Source of the DNA: CAYTNY01 sp964439215
GTDB taxonomy: Bacteria; Oederibacteriota; PGYV01; CAYTNY01
Assembly: GCA_964439215.1 (NCBI GenBank)
Contig: CAYTNY010000057.1
Location: 1 to 14,247 of the forward strand
Direction of reading: 5' to 3'
Length of the DNA: 14,247 nt
This document shows positions 13,265 through 14,247 of this stretch, piece by piece. A program made the translations under genes and the position numbers. The number at the start of each line of letters is the position of its first letter. The first letter of the stretch is position 1. The notes below the pieces were generated by a model. The model saw only the letters and a list, made by a program, of their open reading frames with translations, ran no database searches and was not told where the DNA came from.

Positions 13265-14080
13265 TTACTGTTTTAATCCGAGCTGGACAGAAAAGTAGTG
13301 TGTGCTTGCGGGATTTGAAATTACGGCATTGGGCGATGAAGGAGGCTGCGGATAGCCGCCTACGCAGGAAGGGCAGACGCCGTAGTAGCCGATCCTGTCG
13401 CCGCTGTTGAGAATACCGTCTTCGTTCCGGTCCACCCAGGCATAAAGGTAGTAATTTCCCGGGATAAAGGCAAGAAATGAGATTTCGGTATAGTTATCTC
13501 CCTGGCCCGCGGTTCCTGTCTGAAAGCAGAGATGATCATTGTCAAGATGGTCTGCATCAGTATCAAGATATATGTAATAGTTTTTCCCTTCGCATTCCTC
13601 ATAAAAAGTGTAAACTTGTCCTGTTATGTTCGCGCTGCCTTGAACAAGCGTTATGTCGCAGCTTGTGAAACCATCTTCTGTTATGGTTACGTTGGGCGTG
13701 GAAGGCCAGTCGGGCCAGACAGCGCCGTGAACTCCCACAAAGTCACCGGGGCAGGGAGTGCCTGTCCCGCTGTTGTCCACAAAAACAGCCATATAATATG
13801 AGCCGGCAGGCGCGTTTATTGAGTAGTCTATGGACGTGCCGGGCCCGCACACGCCGGAAACAAAAACAGGCGAGTTTTCAAATCCGTTAAAATCGGAAAA
13901 TAAAACAATGTAATAGTCTTTTTCTTCGGAATTTTCGGGCAGGGTGATTGTGCCGCTTACAAGGCCTTCGCCGGGTTCTGTACCTGTTATTGGAGCGGGC
14001 GAATGCCTGCTGCACCCGAAAAAGAAAACCGAGCAGATTAAAAAAATAAAGAATAAAAACGCAATAAATGTTTTTTTCAT
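13265..14080 (-). CDS. Lipoprotein with duplicated beta domain and Ca-binding-like loop
   Basis: This encodes 271 aa. ATG 14080 has GAGGA (14091-14095) about 10 bases upstream. The signal sequence ends F-F-F-G-C (Cys23), a usable lipobox. The mature part is two copies of one module of about 110-120 residues (about 39-147 and 149-269). Matching landmarks are D-Y-Y-I-V-L-F-S-D versus N-Y-Y-I-Y-L-D-T-D; P-A-G-S-Y-Y-M-A-V-F-V-D versus I-P-G-N-Y-Y-L-Y-A-W-V-D; and W-P-S-T-P-N-V versus P-P-S-S-P-N-A-V. Copy 2 has D-R-N-E-D-G-I-L-N-S-G-D (217-228), a calcium-binding-like D-x-N-x-D-G loop, whereas copy 1 has the diverged D-N-S-G-T-G-T-P-C-P-G-D (102-113). Several cysteines may pair. The gene is first in a two-gene unit with the barrel protein, suggesting a surface-exposed assembly. 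Binding target unknown. Confidence 0.78.
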   Translation of the reverse strand: MKKTFIAFLFFIFLICSVFFFGCSRHSPAPITGTEPGEGLVSGTITLPENSEEKDYYIVLFSDFNGFENSPVFVSGVCGPGTSIDYSINAPAGSYYMAVFVDNSGTGTPCPGDFVGVHGAVWPDWPSTPNVTITEDGFTSCDITLVQGSANITGQVYTFYEECEGKNYYIYLDTDADHLDNDHLCFQTGTAGQGDNYTEISFLAFIPGNYYLYAWVDRNEDGILNSGDRIGYYGVCPSCVGGYPQPPSSPNAVISNPASTHYFSVQLGLKQ

Positions 14081-14114
14081 AAGTATATTTCCTCATTTGT
14101 TTTATCTTATGCCA

Positions 14115-14143
14115 ATAATAGCACATAAATTTTTGAATGTCAA
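14115..14143 (-). promoter_or_regulatory. Promoter of the lipoprotein/barrel unit
   Basis: On the minus strand a perfect TTGACA (14143-14138) is followed by a 17-base spacer and TATTAT (14120-14115, 5/6 match). The predicted start near 14108 gives a leader of about 28 bases before ATG 14080. Confidence 0.65.
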
Positions 14144-14147
14144 AATA

Positions 14148-14247
14148 CCCGGTTTGCATTGTTTTGAACAGAAAAGTCCGGGATATTACGGAGCAGATTT
14201 TTTTATCCGGGCTGCACAGGCGTTGACGGGGGAAGCTCCTGAATTTT
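14148..14247. other. Right-edge stretch with no supported gene
   Basis: Three short frames touch this segment. A plus-strand frame is open from ATG 14109 to the window edge (46 codons). A 29-codon plus frame begins at ATG 14137. A minus-strand frame is open from the edge to a stop at 14186-14188, which could be the 3' end of a leftward gene. None has a ribosome site or recognisable motif within the window. The minus-strand option fits best with the promoter at 14115-14143, but this is undecided. Confidence 0.25.

Noticed and set aside
14109..14247. Plus-strand frame open from ATG 14109 to the window end
   Set aside because: It has no ribosome site and overlaps a near-perfect leftward promoter; with 46 codons it cannot be distinguished from chance.
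1..14247. CRISPR arrays, tRNA/rRNA genes, insertion sequences or phage genes
   Set aside because: No regularly spaced repeats, tRNA-like or rRNA-like stretches, terminal inverted repeats or transposase/integrase motifs were seen on either strand by eye; small divergent RNAs could be missed.

Overview
This window looks like ordinary chromosome from an uncultivated, Gram-negative-type (diderm) bacterium. The diderm inference rests on two Sec-type lipoproteins plus one with a weaker lipobox, a long beta-barrel-like outer-membrane protein ending in alternating aromatic residues, a FecR-domain protein and several cleavable signal peptides. Base composition is AT-leaning, with runs of A/T next to GC-rich codons. 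Shine-Dalgarno sites (GGAGG/AAGGAG) are strong, TTG and GTG starts occur, and sigma-70-like promoters precede most transcription units. Gene style (YPNP-type secreted domains, TPR and FecR proteins, an Fe-S aldo/keto reductase, many unrecognised exported proteins) is reminiscent of poorly sampled phyla such as Goldbacteria- or Elusimicrobiota-like lineages. That placement is a guess from style, not a marker-based call. I see no rRNA, tRNA, CRISPR, transposase, phage or plasmid signature.

Layout. (1) 86-619 (+): exported MORN_2/YwqK-like protein, convergent with (2) 630-1542 (-), a two-gene unit of an unrecognised 113-aa protein overlapping an ankyrin-repeat protein with a histone-like polylysine tail. 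(3) 1725-3002 (+): eight-helix membrane diguanylate cyclase, divergent from (2) with a promoter on each strand. (4) 3211-6441 (+): cutA, then a FecR-domain lipoprotein overlapping by 29 bp a periplasmic transglutaminase-like/11-TPR protein. (5) 6559-8205 (+): cytoplasmic TIM-barrel-like protein with glycoside-hydrolase-42-like architecture. (6) 8326-9247 (+): a lipoprotein with a YPNP-type beta domain and a small secreted Ig-like protein. (7) 9406-10644 (+): aldo/keto reductase with two [4Fe-4S] motifs. (8) 10811-11905 (+): a stand-alone leuB-type dehydrogenase with its own strong promoter. (9) 14080-11921 (-): a two-gene cell-surface unit, a lipoprotein with a duplicated domain and a Ca-binding-like loop followed by an outer-membrane barrel protein, convergent with leuB.

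How they work together. Three envelope modules stand out: FecR plus TPR/transglutaminase, YPNP lipoprotein plus Ig-like protein, and surface lipoprotein plus barrel. They alternate with single metabolic or signalling genes (c-di-GMP synthesis, metal tolerance, leucine biosynthesis, redox). The tight overlaps within modules suggest co-expression and probably physical partnership, but no module matches a named system I can recognise. No defence or mobile system is apparent. The most novel-looking items are the FecR/TPR pair, the 11921-14080 surface pair and the ankyrin/polylysine protein with its unrecognised partner.
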